Shown piece after piece: positions 1 to 26,500 of a stretch of 64,000 nucleotides of DNA. The notes under the pieces are model-generated. The model made no database searches. It was not told the origin of the DNA and saw nothing but the letters and a program-made list of their open reading frames with translations. Source of the stretch: Hydra vulgaris (taxonomy: Eukaryota > Cnidaria > Hydrozoa > Anthoathecata > Hydridae); contig NC_088931.1 in the NCBI RefSeq assembly GCF_038396675.1, positions 44,919,501 through 44,983,500 on the forward strand. Reading direction: 5' to 3'. Position numbers and translations under genes: made by a program. How positions within the stretch are numbered: the stretch's first letter is position 1; each line of letters starts with the position of its first letter.

Positions 1-436
1 CTAAGCTTGTTACACTAAGCTTGACTTGACTGTGCAGAAAGAAATGTTAGTTTGATTTTAAACTTTGTTTACAGTTCCCACAATGAGGATCAAAGACAGA
101 GCTAAATTTTTGGTAGTCAGGGAATATAGAAAGCCAATAACAAAAGTTATGTGACTATCTGAACTGGTAAAGCTGAAACCTAGAGTTAATTAATATAAGA
201 TAAGGGTTTACTGTAAGAACTTTTTTTTTTTTTTAAGATTAAACAAGAGTTTATTTATAAACATATGTTAATCATGAAAATAGCATAAAGTTTAGCCAAT
301 TCTTAATATTTGAAAAACTACTTGTATCACTTCCAATGGCAAAAAAAAAATTAAACTTTGAATTTAACCTAACTAAATGTGGTAGAACAGGATAAGTAAC
401 TGCAGTTTTTGACTTAGTGAAATTTACAATTTTTGA

Positions 437-650
437 CCCTATTTTATGTCACCCTATTATACGTCACCCTATTTTATGTCACCTTATTTTATGTCACCCT
501 ATTTCCATATTTTATATCACCCTATTTTATGTCACCCTATTTTATGTCACCCTATTTTATGTCACCCTATTTTATGTCACCCTATTTTATGTCACCCTAT
601 TTTATGTCACCCTATTTTATGTCACCCTATTTTATGTCACCCTATTATGC
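437..650. repeat. 15-bp tandem repeat
   Basis: About 14 copies of CCTATTTTATGTCAC, with a few variant units near the start, lie in the PPID intron upstream of exon 913-970. Because the period is a multiple of three, three long reading frames cross it; they are artefacts. Confidence 0.95.
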
Positions 651-912
651 AGTATATTAAGTAGCTTATAAGTATATAACTTATTGAATTTTGATGAAGA
701 TGATTGAAAGATGAAGCTATGTTGATAATATCATCAAAGCTTTATTAAGTTACTTTACTTGCTTAAACCAAATTTGTACTTGAATTGAGTATCCAGGATT
801 ATAGCAGAGTATTGATCTACTGTCTTTATATTAAATTCTGTATTATTGCTTTAGTATTATTTATTAGTATATCTTTTTCCTATTAATCAATTCTATAATT
901 TTTTTTCTTTAG

Positions 913-14235
<13,323 letters not shown>

Positions 14236-14469
14236 TGTGGTACTACGAAATAAAAAATAAAAAAGTTTGTGTATGGTATTTTCAAGAAATGTAATTTGTT
14301 TTATAAGTTATAATTGTGAAAGATTTTGGTAATTACTTTAGTTTTCATAAACAGTTTTTATTTAATCTTTTTTTACTTATATTTCATATTTATTCAGCAA
14401 AGATTTATCAATTCTGTTACAAGAATTGTTTTGGTAAAATAACAAGGATTGCTTTTTTTGGCAATTTCA

Positions 14470-16283
14470 GGCATGGAAAGGTGTTATCGTTTAAATAAAA
14501 CGGAGTCTAGTAAAAAAGCATACAATCGTCAAAGAAATTTCTGTGTAGGACTCCTAAGAAATACCAAAAAGTTATTTTTTGAAAATCTTTAAACTAAAAA
14601 TGTTATCGACAATAAAACCTTTTGGAAAACAGTGAAACCGTGTTTTAAGGAGAACTTACATCTTAATGAAAAAATTGTTTTAGTGGAAAATGATTCTATA
14701 ATATTAGATGATAAACTTGTGGCCGATTTTTTTAACGCATATTATAAAGACACTATATTGCAGTTGTGCATCAAATCGATCCCTGAGACTAACAAAACAC
14801 TTATCCATGACCCCATAAAAAAATCCAATCTTTAAATACAAATCCCATCCAAGTATAATTGCGATTAAGAATTTAATAAGAAATCCAATTCCCTTTTCTT
14901 TCCAACATACTACCATCAAAAAGGTATTTAACCATATTTCTCAATTAAATAAATCTAAAGCATAACAAAAGGGAGATATACCAACTAGAATAATCAAAGA
15001 TAACATTATTATTTTTTCTGATTCCATATGTAAAGACTATAACTACGCTATTTCAAACAACATTTTTTCAGACCTATTAAAAAACGCTTATATTACTTCA
15101 ATACACAAAAAAGGCTCAAAAGCAGATAAACGCAACTATAGGCCAATCAGTATTCTATTCAACCTATCTAAGGTATATGAAAGATATGTGTATGAGGATA
15201 TAGCTAACTTCTTTGAAACAGTTTTATCTAGACATCAATACGGTTTTCGTAAAGGGATAGTGCTCAACAATGTTTGATAGCAATGACCGTAAAATGGAGA
15301 AAAGCCTTAGATCACAACGGATGCTTTGGCGCATTACTTACTGATCTCTCTAAAGTCTTTGATTGCATATCCTATTCGTTGCTAATCGCCAAACTAGATG
15401 CCTATGGTTTTAGTTGAAACAGTTTAATGTTTATGTCTTCCTACCTAATGAATAGAAAGCAAAGAGTAATAAGAAATGATGAATTCAGCTGATACACTGA
15501 CATGCTATACGGAGTTCCGCAAGGTTCGGTTATCGGACCTCTATTATTTAACATTTTTATATGTGATTTATTTTTTTTTCTTCCTGACGTTGAAGTTGCT
15601 GGATATGCAGATGACGATACTCCATACTGCACAAGAAAAGATGCTACTTTTGTAACTATCAACCTCCAAAAAGTCGCAAACCAAATGTTAATATGGTTCG
15701 AAAATAATGGAATGAATTTTAACATCCGAAAATGTTAAATTACTCGGAGTAAAACGCAATAACAAACTTTCCTTTGAAGAGCGTGTGAGCACTTTATGCA
15801 AATATGCCAGCAGAAAAGTAAATGCACTTTCAAAAATTGCAATATATATGTCTTTCAAACAACGTAAACTTATACTTTCTGCATTTATAACTTCAAACTC
15901 CTCATACTGCCCACTTATATAGATGTTTCACAGTAAGAAACTAAATGATCGCAGAAATCGAATCCATGAGAGAGTTCTAAAAATTATCTACAGAGACTAT
16001 GAATCTTCATCAATCTTCAAGCTCTCTTACTAAACAGCGGTACTTTAACTATACACCAAAAAAGCCTGCATTGTTTAGTCACTGAGATTTTCAAAGTAAA
16101 ATTACAAATTGCGCCTATATTTATGAATGAAGTTTTTAAGTTTCTCGAATCAAATCTGAGATATGAAAGCCGAACTCCACCAATATTCGTACAACAAAAT
16201 ATGGATTGGAATCTCTATCTTACCTAGGACCAAAAATTTGGAAACTAATCCCGAATGATTATGAAACATCTTCATCTTTGAAT
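14470..16283 (+). pseudogene. non-LTR retrotransposon reverse transcriptase, 5' and 3' truncated
   Basis: The plus strand encodes an RT of CR1/jockey-like type in several shifted frames. In order: FWKTVKPCFKEN (about 14620), KADKRNYRPISILFNLSKVY (15121-15180), RHQYGFRKG (15233), LLTDLSKVFDC (15340), MLYGVPQGSVIGPLLFNI (15502-15560), AGYADDDTPY with the catalytic Asp pair (15600), LLGVKRNNKLSF (15740) and SYLGPKIWKL (16220). The endonuclease domain is not seen. At least four stops or frameshifts break it. The copy ends where the CMC element at 16284 begins. It lies just downstream of PPID, same orientation. Confidence 0.8.
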
Positions 16284-16563
16284 CTGGGGGAAACTGAACC
16301 TCTATGAAAACACCCAAAAAAATGTATTATTTCATTCTTTGACATACATATACTAGTTATAAAAATTATAAAAATAAAAAACATTTGTTGGGAAAATTTT
16401 GAGAAACGGCCCTTAAAAACCCGCAAAAATAAAAAAAGGTATAAAATCTTTTTTTAAGGTGATGCAAAATATAATTTACAGTTAAGTACAACTTACTTAG
16501 ATATAAAAACTTAAAATACATATAATTGCATACTACGTAACTAAATATTATTAGCATTAAAGT

Positions 16564-18067
16564 TTAAAATAGCCTTAGAGTAGTTTTCCATATATCAGGT
16601 AAAGAAATGTCTTTTACCAAGTATCGCTCCCAAACCTCCAAGAATACTGAATGTGAGTTTTCCAACTCCTGTTCTAAAAACTGACCGAGTCCTCTTTCTG
16701 TTATGTTGATGAACTGCTCAATATGTGTGTGTATTACATAAAGCTTAGAGGTTTCAGATACTCCAAACTCTTTCTGTAAAGACTTAGAAGACATCCTTAG
16801 ATTTTTTAAAACATTATCTTTTTAATCTTATAATCAGGATCTACAGACACACCAAATGTAGAGTCAATGGCTTTTAAAAAGTCATGCATGTAATCTAAAA
16901 AACCAGACAACTCCATAGGAAGAACTTTCTCCAATCTATCAAGGAGTCTTAAAACCTTAGAACACTCATTACCTTCAAGACATGATTTAGGAACAACTTA
17001 AGATGAAGAGCTGGTGGTAGACTCTTAAGAATCACCAAGCTGTCATCAGGATCATCTTCATGAAAGAGCAAAGGAGTCGCCATATATACAATTAGTATAC
17101 TCTTTTGCTTTGATCTTTTTACCTCCGGAGGTTATCCAATCCTCTTTGTGGTTTTTAATATTCCCGAATGTTCTGAGTGTAGCATCTGTCTGCCAGGCTT
17201 CACTTCCTTTTTATATTTGGAGACTCACAGTATAGGCATGGATATTTTGAGGATATTTCAGACACAATATTTAAGAATTTAAGGTCACCAGTGAAGTTAA
17301 ACAATAGAAAATTGATTTGAGTCTTCTCTATGAACATCTTGGAGTTATGATATGTCTCTAGAACCTTTGGAGCTGATCCAATGATCTGAATCTTTCTCCT
17401 TCCAGTATCTTTGTAATGATTTCCTAAACTAATATTTTTGAACACTTAATAAAAGTTAACACATAAGTTAAAAGTAATAGCATGTGAGAATTAAAATTAT
17501 TTTAACCTGAACCAATGCCCCCTTTCCTGGTTACTCTGCTTGAAGGTCTGATGAATGTTAAATCATCTGGATCATAAAGTGTAAGAGTTAGCTTCAGATG
17601 TCTTTTTCCAAAATCAAGACCAAACTTTGATGCCATCTCTAAGAAAGGCTGTTCCCTTAATATATAATATAAATATTCCTTAATTAGTTTAAAATAATGA
17701 ATATGAAATCTCAAAAAACAAATAACGACCAAAATTGTTATGATTACCTATAATATGCTAGTTTTTCTACAAACTCCAAGATATTGGAACAGAAGAAAAA
17801 GGTTCGGATTATTTTTTTCCCATTACAGTCTTGAAATGTAGTTAATTCCTGAGAAAATAACTTTCCAAAGATACTTTTCTGATCTCTCATAGCCTTCTTT
17901 ATACAAAGAACAATACATTTCCATCCCGATTTAAGTCTCATGTTTTTCAGAACTAAAATAACTTGACGATCAGTCAGCCTAGCTTCCTGTTGTATTATAG
18001 AGACATTCTCTACAGTCAGAAATCCCTCAACTATTGTTTCCTTGTTCTCTTCCGGCAATACTATCAA
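16564..18067 (-). pseudogene. CMC/Chapaev transposase, copy B
   Basis: Minus-strand order: LTDRQVILVLKNMRLKSGWK (17744-18067, N-terminal helical region); FGLDFGKRHLKLTLTLYD (about 17590-17630, first Asp); a short intron 17446-17502 (GTTAAA...TTAAG); FTGDLKFLNIVSE and PCLYCESP (17200-17300, second Asp and zinc-ligand Cys pair); LRTFGNIKNHKEDW; LVILKSLPPALHLKL; and GLGQFLEQELENSHSVF (16641-16690, candidate Glu), ending in TAA near 16564. All blocks align in order with copies A and C. Stops and frameshifts occur between 16800 and 17150. The N-terminal zinc region is not visible. Confidence 0.65.
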
Positions 18068-18249
18068 AGGTTTTCCACCGTAAGGGGACGTAATGGAGAT
18101 GACTGAATTGCCTGATTCTTTCTTTGTTTTATAGTTTTATAGCTGATCTGTTCAGCCAGTTTGGGATCAGTTAGGTTTGTAATATTGGCTAACTTTTCCA
18201 ATTTTAGTTTTCACTTATCTTTGGAGTGGTTTCATATAAATATAAATAT

Positions 18250-18486
<237 letters not shown>

Positions 18487-19216
18487 CCCTGAATGTTTGT
18501 TTTTTCGGAATTTAATTGATGCGCAAAGCCTTTTTATATTTAAATTATGAATAGTTTGACACCAAATGAGCCTTGAGTTCAACCTCTTGTGTATTAGTAA
18601 TTTGTCGGTTTGCTTTTTTTCCCCTTGTGCAAAAGCAAATCGCACAAACTTGTGCACGGTTTTCATTGTGTATTTTTGAAGGCATTGCAATTAGCTCATA
18701 AATAATGTTTGATAATTATAAAATAATTTTTTAGTTATATTTAGTAACCTAATAATATTTTATATATTTAATTAATTGTTTAGATGTTTTAATTAAAAAT
18801 ATATATATTTAAAATAAAACTATTAAATAATAGCTCATTTTTTGCTATTTAGGGCTTAAAATGCTTTGTTATTGAAACTCGGAGCTATAACAATGAATTA
18901 AAAGAAGTAAATTTCTGGAAAAAATATAATAAAATGGAGGGAAAAAAATGTATATTTTTAAAATTCAACACTCTAGATAAGAAAGTTTTTATCCTGTTTT
19001 TATGGCTTTTTTTAATTTGGGGAGTTTTAAAGAGCCATTTCTCAAAAATTTCCCAACAAATGTTTTTCATTTTTATAATTTTCATAACTAATGTATATAT
19101 GTAAAAGAGTTACACAAATACTGAATTACACAACTTTTTTGGGATGTTTTCATAGAGGTTTAGATTCATCCAGGCACACGGTGTAATGTATTTATTACAA
19201 CTCATCCTCTCGGCGG

Positions 19217-21539
19217 CACTGATGGTAGGTTTAGTTTTTCCACAAAATGAGGGTCAAAACTTTTTTCCCTCAAAAAAAATCATTAAATTATAATTGGTTC
19301 TTAGGCCTTGGAAACTTAAAAGTATTTTTATTAAAAACTACTAAAAACTCACCTAAGTTGAGTGATTTGTAATAGATTAAAAAGCTGCTACAAAAACTCC
19401 AAAAATTTTATTTTCACACTTTGTTTTCTTTAAGTTTATGACAAATATTGTTTAATGCGTCACACGTAAAAACATCAGCAATGACTAACAAAATCATTCT
19501 CAAACAGTTCTGTAGTTATTCTTAAACCTTCTTACTGTTATAATCAACAAAACATCTTAAAAGTTGTTGTGAATATTCTACATCAGCAAATTATGCAGTC
19601 ACATGTGTAATATCTCTTTTGTATCTCTCTTAGTAAGTTTTGAAGTTTGAATATAGAGCTTCTGTTGCTTTTTCAATAATTGATTTTGATGAACTGTGTG
19701 GTACGTGGTAAAAAAGAGCATGTACTTTTGGTGTGATAGAAATTGGGGGTTTGATGTGGTTGTTTCTGACTTTCAAATTTTTTGATTCAAAGTCTGAACA
19801 CAGCTGGATGCCAAAACATGCAATAATCTAAGATGAGAAAGAGTTTGAATGAAATCAATGGCCTGATTAAAATTAGCAGAATTAGCAATCTGTTGCAGTT
19901 TGCCCAAACCACTTAATAGCTTCATACAATCATTGCTACCACCATGATAGGGCTGAAGTAGAATATGCAGTGCTAATGGTTATCTCTTTCACCAGGCCAA
20001 AGATCAACCAGATTTTTCTCTAGATGATTCACAACACCTAGCAAGAAATGTAGCTCCATAGGTGGAATAGCTTCTAATATAAGCTTTTGGTCTGGAAGCT
20101 CTAACAGTGGTAGATGCGCCACGTTTTGGAAGACTTTTGATTTACTCAAATCGCCACCTGAGCTGGCAAACTCGATATGCTTGCTTCTTATACTACCAAA
20201 ATTCTCAGACAGTTGAGGAGATTTGTTGACAACCAGGGAATCTTTAGCTCACTTTTCTTGAACTTTGATGAGATCAAAAATGGACTTGACATTGGCGTAG
20301 GTCTCTGAAGTTTCTTGAGAAGTTGCTTCCAGCATTAGTTGCTTGACACTGATAGTTTTTGATAATGTAAGTGTCATCATTCTGACAGCTATCTAAAGTG
20401 AGTTTTGAGACTCATCTTCATCTTGAACCATAATGAGGGTTTCAGAAATTTTTCCTCCTCCATCTACTCTAAGTTTCACAACAGCGGAGTCAGAATGTTT
20501 TCTTGCTGATATGAATATTTTACTGAGCTTGTTGAGATCACGAAAGTTAACAACTTGACTTGTGGTTTGCTTTCACTGAACTGAATACTTGTCACTGTAA
20601 AATGGTCATTGACCTTTGACCTGTTTGAGCAAATTTTTGTTAAAAGTCAGGTTCCAAAATCCTGACACGATTCATATCTTTACTTTCTCATCCCATTGTT
20701 GGAAAGACCTGTATTTTGCTGAACTTGCAACATGTTTTGGTTTGGCAAAGGTACCTTAAACCGTTGTTGTGGAGCTGAAAATCCTGTTGAAAAAGATCAA
20801 CTTTTAAACAACAGTCTATGTTAGACAAAATCTTTTAATGCCATAGTTAATAAATTTATCTCTACTTAATGGGAAAGATTTTTGTCTTGGCTAACTAAGT
20901 CGAAGGGCACTATTTAAAGAATAATCCTTGCCTGCCACAACGTTACCTGCCACAACGTTGAAGTCACTAGCTCAGCTACAATAGGATCAGATTTAGTCAT
21001 CAATCTAATTTTCATGACAAGTTCCTGGAGTTCACTGATGTTAAAAGCTCTTACCAAGAACTGACAAGCATTTGACACAACGCTTCTCAACTGTCTCATG
21101 AGGTTTACCATACTCTTGGAGTTGCTCAAAAGATTTTTTAAAAGACTTTAGTTTGCTATTTTGACAAATTATGCATTCACATGTTGTAGTCAGTCTTGTT
21201 GGTGGCCTAATTAAAATTGAGGATTTTGAAAGATTTCAAAATCACTTGCAACGGACAATTACATGTGTCTTGAAATACCTCCCAAAATATCTTTTTCCGG
21301 GTATTTCGTTAATATTACATTCAGAATTTTCAAACTGTGAGTTAATTAAAATTGCTTGTTTTGTTTGTAATTAAGTAACTTTGTATTTTTTTTTTGCTCA
21401 ACTTATGCAATTTTTGTTTTGTTAGTTTTGTTATTTTTATAATTTATTATTAAATCATGCTTACTAAAGCCTTATTTTATTAAATAAAAAAATAAGTTAT
21501 TTACTAAAACACTAGGGTCGTTTCCACACCTACCGTGAG
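19217..21539 (-). mobile_element. CMC/Chapaev-like element, copy C (degenerate)
   Basis: Minus-strand remnants: VVKLRVDGGGKISETLIMV (about 20430-20490, first-Asp block); ETYANVKSIFDLIKV (about 20290); SSGGDLSKSKVF and LILEAIPPMELHFLLGVVNH (about 20030-20170); YHGGSNDCMKLLSGLGKLQ (about 19920). The same blocks occur in copies A and B. Many stops are present, and the Glu region is not clear. The left boundary may be CACTGATGGTAGGT at 19217 and the right boundary ACCTACCGTGAG at 21539; this weak match makes the limits tentative. Confidence 0.5.
20914..21129 (-). pseudogene. unrecognised helical ORF fragment near CMC copy C
   Basis: A 71-residue open frame (LRSVVSNACQFLVRAFNISE) lies upstream, in minus orientation, of the copy C first-Asp block. 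It may be the N-terminal region of that transposase, but I cannot align it to copies A or B. Confidence 0.25.
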
Positions 21540-21636
21540 TTTAACAAAAGTTATTATAGCATACTCAAAAAGTAAAAATACATTGGAAATGAATTTTTGT
21601 AGCCGTCAATGTAAAAATAACTGAAATAATTATTTT

Positions 21637-22220
21637 TTAATCTTTCAAGCCGGTTTTCACTTGTTTTTTTTTGATGATTATAAGTAAAAATAATAAACAA
21701 GGGGGGGGGGGGGTCTTCTTAAGTTTGGGGTGGGTGGGAAATATTTCCCACCCACCCCAAAGTAAAAAAACGTCCCTCCCCCCCCCCCCCCTTTTTATTA
21801 GAGACTCGAGAGTAAACGTTCTATTTTGCGCTTGGATTTGGACTGGTTGTTTTGGCCATATTAAAATACTTTCGTTTAGATTTATGAATTCTGCTTCTAT
21901 TTTCAAACTGAAACAAGCTGGTTTTGGTTCTATTACCGCTGCAATATTGCAATCAGACATTTCCATATCAGTTATAACTTAAACGTTTTTTAAATTACAA
22001 GTTCTTGCTACAAATTTTTATTACCCTATTGTATTTCATCAGGTAAAATTATGGTCTTATATGTTTCAGATAAGGCTCTTTTCCAAAAATGATACAGCTG
22101 GAAGTATTCAAGATTACTTTTCGAACCTAAATATTCGTCAGCTATTTTAAACTGCTCTAAAATATTTGGATCAATGCACTTTTCAATAAAGGTTATGGTC
22201 GAGAAAGCTAATAAAGTCAC
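21637..22220 (-). other. unrecognised open frames
   Basis: Two minus-strand frames (22220-22026, with ILEQFKIADEYLGSK; 21966-21790, with ESILIWPKQPVQIQAQN) have balanced composition and could be exons or relics. No family is recognised, and no clear donor-acceptor pair connects them. 22221-22780 shows nothing else. Confidence 0.2.
21701..21795. repeat. G13 / perfect 38-nt palindrome / C-rich tract
   Basis: G13 at 21701-21713 is followed by a perfect palindrome at 21724-21761, with arms TTTGGGGTGGGTGGGAAAT and its complement and no loop. A C-rich run of about 16 then lies at about 21776-21791. The whole could fold as a long hairpin with an inner 19-bp stem. G runs on both strands could also form a G-quadruplex. 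Confidence 0.9.
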
Positions 22221-22779
22221 ACTCGAATGGTTCTCTTTAAAATAAGGAGTTGGAGTTTTTTATTTAGAGTAGTTTTGATTGAATGAGAGACATCAAAAAA
22301 ACTTCATGGTTATGCGAACTAAAAATATTTATAAAAATACTTTTTTCTTAAACTTTTTTTCAATAATACTTTAATTTATAAACAAAAATAATTTTGTCTA
22401 AAATATTGTTGTTAAACAACAACAAAATTTATGAAGATAAAAAAATCCTCAAAAAGTATAAAAAAAAAAAATTGAAATATTAACTTAAACATCAAATAAC
22501 TCGAATAAACACTACTATCCTTGACATTTTTGTAATTCTTAGCAAGATGAGTTATAAAGAATTAACAATTTGTATAAACATTATCTACTACCATAGAGTA
22601 AAATTTAAATTTGAAAAATATTTTTTATTTAGAATATGTTAGTAGTTCTTTGGAATCTCTTTAAAGTTACTAAAAGCAAAAGATCAAAATGCATATCAGA
22701 AGGATGAAAACATCCCTCTAATAAACAATTACTATTCTATTGACTATTAAGCCAAACTTTCAGTTTTATTTTTAAACTC

Positions 22780-23480
22780 ATCAAAAGTGCCATTTAAAAA
22801 TCCCATTTTAGTTAGGTCAACTTTTTCAGTTGTATTGAATACAAGAACATTCTTGATTTTCATCTTATCAAACACAAAAGAAAAAATTTCTCATGGTCTA
22901 ATAGTTTTTTAATATTTTCATTTAAAGTTATTCTTAAAATAACATCAATATTATACCACATCTTGGATTGATAAAGTTTATGTGCTTTGAAAAAGTATTT
23001 TTACAAAGAAGATACATGAATTCTGACTTGCTTAAGTGTTTGTATGTCTCCGGACATATTAGGCAAATGCTTAAACACAATCTTGGAGCTAAATGAGTTA
23101 CAACTTTTTTCAGAAAACATTCTCTCAAAACTTTGTGAGTATCAACACCAAAGATCAGCTAATCTTATTTGATCAGCTGATTTACCCTATGATGGAGTTG
23201 ATGATATTTGGTTGCTAATTTTTTTAAATAATTTCTTAGAATGTTTATTTTGAAAACCTCTTTCGTCTACAAAATTTTTTTTTTTTACTTTTTCTCAAAA
23301 TTATTATTTTAGTTCCCAACAAAAGTCACATTTAAATGGGGATATAAGATTCTAAATAAGATATAAAATCTCACTAAAAGAAGTACAACTAACAAGTTTC
23401 ATATAATGGATCTACATTTTTTTCAAAACAAAAGAATATTCTTCATAATTTACTAATTCCTTATATATTATCTGTCTTGC
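22780..23480 (-). pseudogene. unrecognised decayed coding relic
   Basis: Minus-strand pieces in shifting frames: ACIARQIIYKELVNYEEYSF (about 23430-23490), KHLPNMSGDIQTLKQVRIHV (about 23030-23080) and FDKMKIKNVLVFNTTEKVDL then GTFDEFKNKTESLA and stop (22757-22890). Composition is protein-like and the order is consistent with one decayed gene or transposase. I cannot assign it to a family. Confidence 0.3.
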
Positions 23481-23561
23481 AATGCAAGCATCATAAGGAG
23501 ATATCTTATTAAAAACTAAAAAAAAATTTTACTGTAAAAAGCATAAGAAGTCTGTTTAATA

Positions 23562-26500
23562 TTTTTTTTTTTTTTTTAAACATCTTCGCTTCCAACAAGG
23601 CTGCAAGCAGCCACTAATTAAAGTTGGAAGTTACTGTAAGAGATAAGATGAAGGTTGTACAGCGAGATAACGATTGACGGACGATTTAAAAGATTGCAAA
23701 TTAAATGAATCAGGAAAGCAAGATGAAGGAAGCGAATTCCAAAGAACTGATGTTAGAGGAAAAAAACTAGACGAATAAGCCTTTTTGGATCACTTAGGAA
23801 CAGTCACAGAAAAAGGATGACACTTAATTGAATGACGAGTAACACGAGAATGAATTTTAGTAGATGGCACAAGAGACGCTAGCTCTTTAGAGCAGTGCCC
23901 ATTATAGTATTTGTAGAAAAGAGAAAGAGAAGCAACATTACGACGATGTGATAATGGTTGGAGGTTGGCTGCAAGAGCAGGTCCAACTATGTTTACAATG
24001 CGTTTTTGCACCTTGTCTAAAAGAGAAAGGACATCATTAGAAGATCCGCCCCATATATGGCAACAGTATTCCATACAAGGCCGGATTTGAGATTTATAGA
24101 GATAGAGAATTGAATCCAGAGTAAGAAAGTGGCGAGCTCGATAAAGAGATGCAACCTTAGCAGATGCTAATTTTGCAACCGATTTGATATATGGTTTCCA
24201 AGAAAGATTAGAAGTAAGAGTTAATCCTAGAAGATGAAGAGTAGGTGACTCATCGAGTACATCACCGTTCATAAATATAGGAAGATCTAAATTATTGCGA
24301 TAACGATTGGCTGAAAAAAATTGAGTTTTATCTGAATTAAAGTTCACCAGCCACTGTGAGCCCCATGCTGTAGCAGAAGTGAGATCCTTTTCAAGCTCAA
24401 ATGCCCCCTCCAGGCAATCAGAGGGTGTTGGTTTCTTATCACGACAAGAATAAATGGTAGTATCATCAGCAAACAATGCCACCTTAGATGTGAGAATATC
24501 TGGAAGATCGTTAATGTAAATTAAAAAGAGTATAGGGCCAAGGATAGAACCTTGAGGAACCCCTGAAGTTACAGAATAAGAAGAAGAGTGTTGTCCATCG
24601 AGGATAACTTTTATGCTACGATTGGAAAGGAAGGATTCAATGATCTTAAAGATGTTGCCGGATACACCATAAGAAGAAAACTTATGGAGAAGACCAGCAT
24701 GCCAAACTTTATCAAACGCTTTTGAAATGTCAAGAGCGATGGCCTTAACCTCTCAACCTTCATCTAATGCACGATAAAACCTGTCAGTTATTACTGTTAG
24801 CAAATCAGCTGTAGAACGAGAAGATCGAAATCCATATTGATGGTCAGAAAGTAAGTTATTAGATTCAAGATGAGAAATTAAGTATTTGTTAATTAAAGAT
24901 TCAAAAACCTTGCTTATGATAGGAAGAAGACTTATGGGACGGTAGTTAGACGAATCAGATCGCTCCCCAGAATTTTTGAAGATAGGGATAATAGATGCGG
25001 CTTTCCAGCAGGCTGGAAAACAAGACTCTGATAAGCACTTGTTGAATAGTTTTGAGAGTATAGACGACAGCTCCGGAGAACACTTCTGCAAGACAATAAC
25101 AGGTATGTTGTCTGGGCCACAAGCTGTAGAAGAGTCTAGGCAGGAGATCACTTTATATACAGATGCTGGAGTGATATGAATGTCAAGCAATGGATCAACC
25201 TGTTTGTTGGCAATATCAGGTAGAACGCAATTAGTGGAATCAAGAGATGATATTGATGAAAAGTTTTCAGCAAACAGTTCGGCTTTGTCTTTGAACCATA
25301 CAAGAGAGGTGGAATTATAGATTTGCTCTTATTATTGATATTATTAAAGATTCTCCAGAAGTCACGAGAGCCTAATTTTTGAGATGAGATACGAGATTTC
25401 ATGACCTGAGAATAGCGGGTTTTGGTGTTAGATAAAACCTTTTTACAGTTGTTTCTAGCAGTAATAAACAGACGTCTGTTTTCTGGAGAATTGTTTTGCT
25501 GATAAATATGGAAGTGACGGTTTCGATTGGCAATCGCAGCAGCACAGTGTGAGGAAAACCATGGAGGAGAGTGAGGCTTGACCTGGAATCGTCGAGAGGG
25601 AATAAAAGATTCCATGCCAGCCTGAATCCACGAAGTTATGTAAGAAGCACATTTGTCGACAGGAAGTTGAAAGATTTCTACCCAAGGGCCATCACGAAGA
25701 AAATCACGGAGAGAATCCCAGCCAGCTTTACTGTAGTTGTAAGAGGTTCGATAATAGGGGTATTCAGGTGATGAAGAAGAATGAGATATTAGTTTTAAAG
25801 AGATCAAACTGTGATCAGAAGCACCTAAGGGTGAATGTGGAGAAACTAAGCACTGACTAGGATCAGAAACAAGACATAAGTGGAGTAGAGAAGGTAGATG
25901 ATTCGGGTTGTCAGGAAAGCAAGTTGGAAAGTTGTCTATTTGAGTTAGGGATTGAGAAAGGCAAAAGTTGTGGGCTTTAATGCCTGAAGAGTCACTGACA
26001 CTAGAGCCAAGCCATTCAGAGTGGTGAGCATTAAAGTCACCGACAACAACTATATTAGCTGATGGATAAAGAGAGAGGGCTTGGTCAATATGATCAGAAA
26101 TAACATCAAAAAGAGTGCAGTCTTGAGATGAAGGAGAGCGATATAGAACAAAGAGAAAGGCAATAGAGTGAAGTGGTGCTAAACGAAAGCACATGAAAGA
26201 ATAGTCTGTGGATTCAAACCTAGTTTCACGACAAACGGGTGAATTCTTACGAATGTAAATGCCCAGGCCAAGCATGTGACTATTGGAGTCTTTACGAATC
26301 AGAGGAAGATAACCATCAACACTAAGATCACAAGATGAGACAGCCGAACTCAAATTAGTCTCACAAAGAGCAAGTAGGTCTGGTGAACTTTGCAAGAGAT
26401 AAGACTCAACAGAAGAAAAGTTACTTCGAAGACCACGAATATTAGTGAATGATAGGTTTAGAGAACTTGGTGATGATGATGGTTTTTTGTGTTTTATAGT

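Noticed and set aside
417-671. Three overlapping frames rich in FYVTL / CHPIL / MSPYF
   Set aside because: Artefacts of a 15-bp tandem repeat, open in all forward frames because the unit lacks stops and has a period divisible by three.
24976-25771. Plus-strand frames opposite the non-LTR element
   Set aside because: Antisense shadows of the endonuclease-RT ORF.
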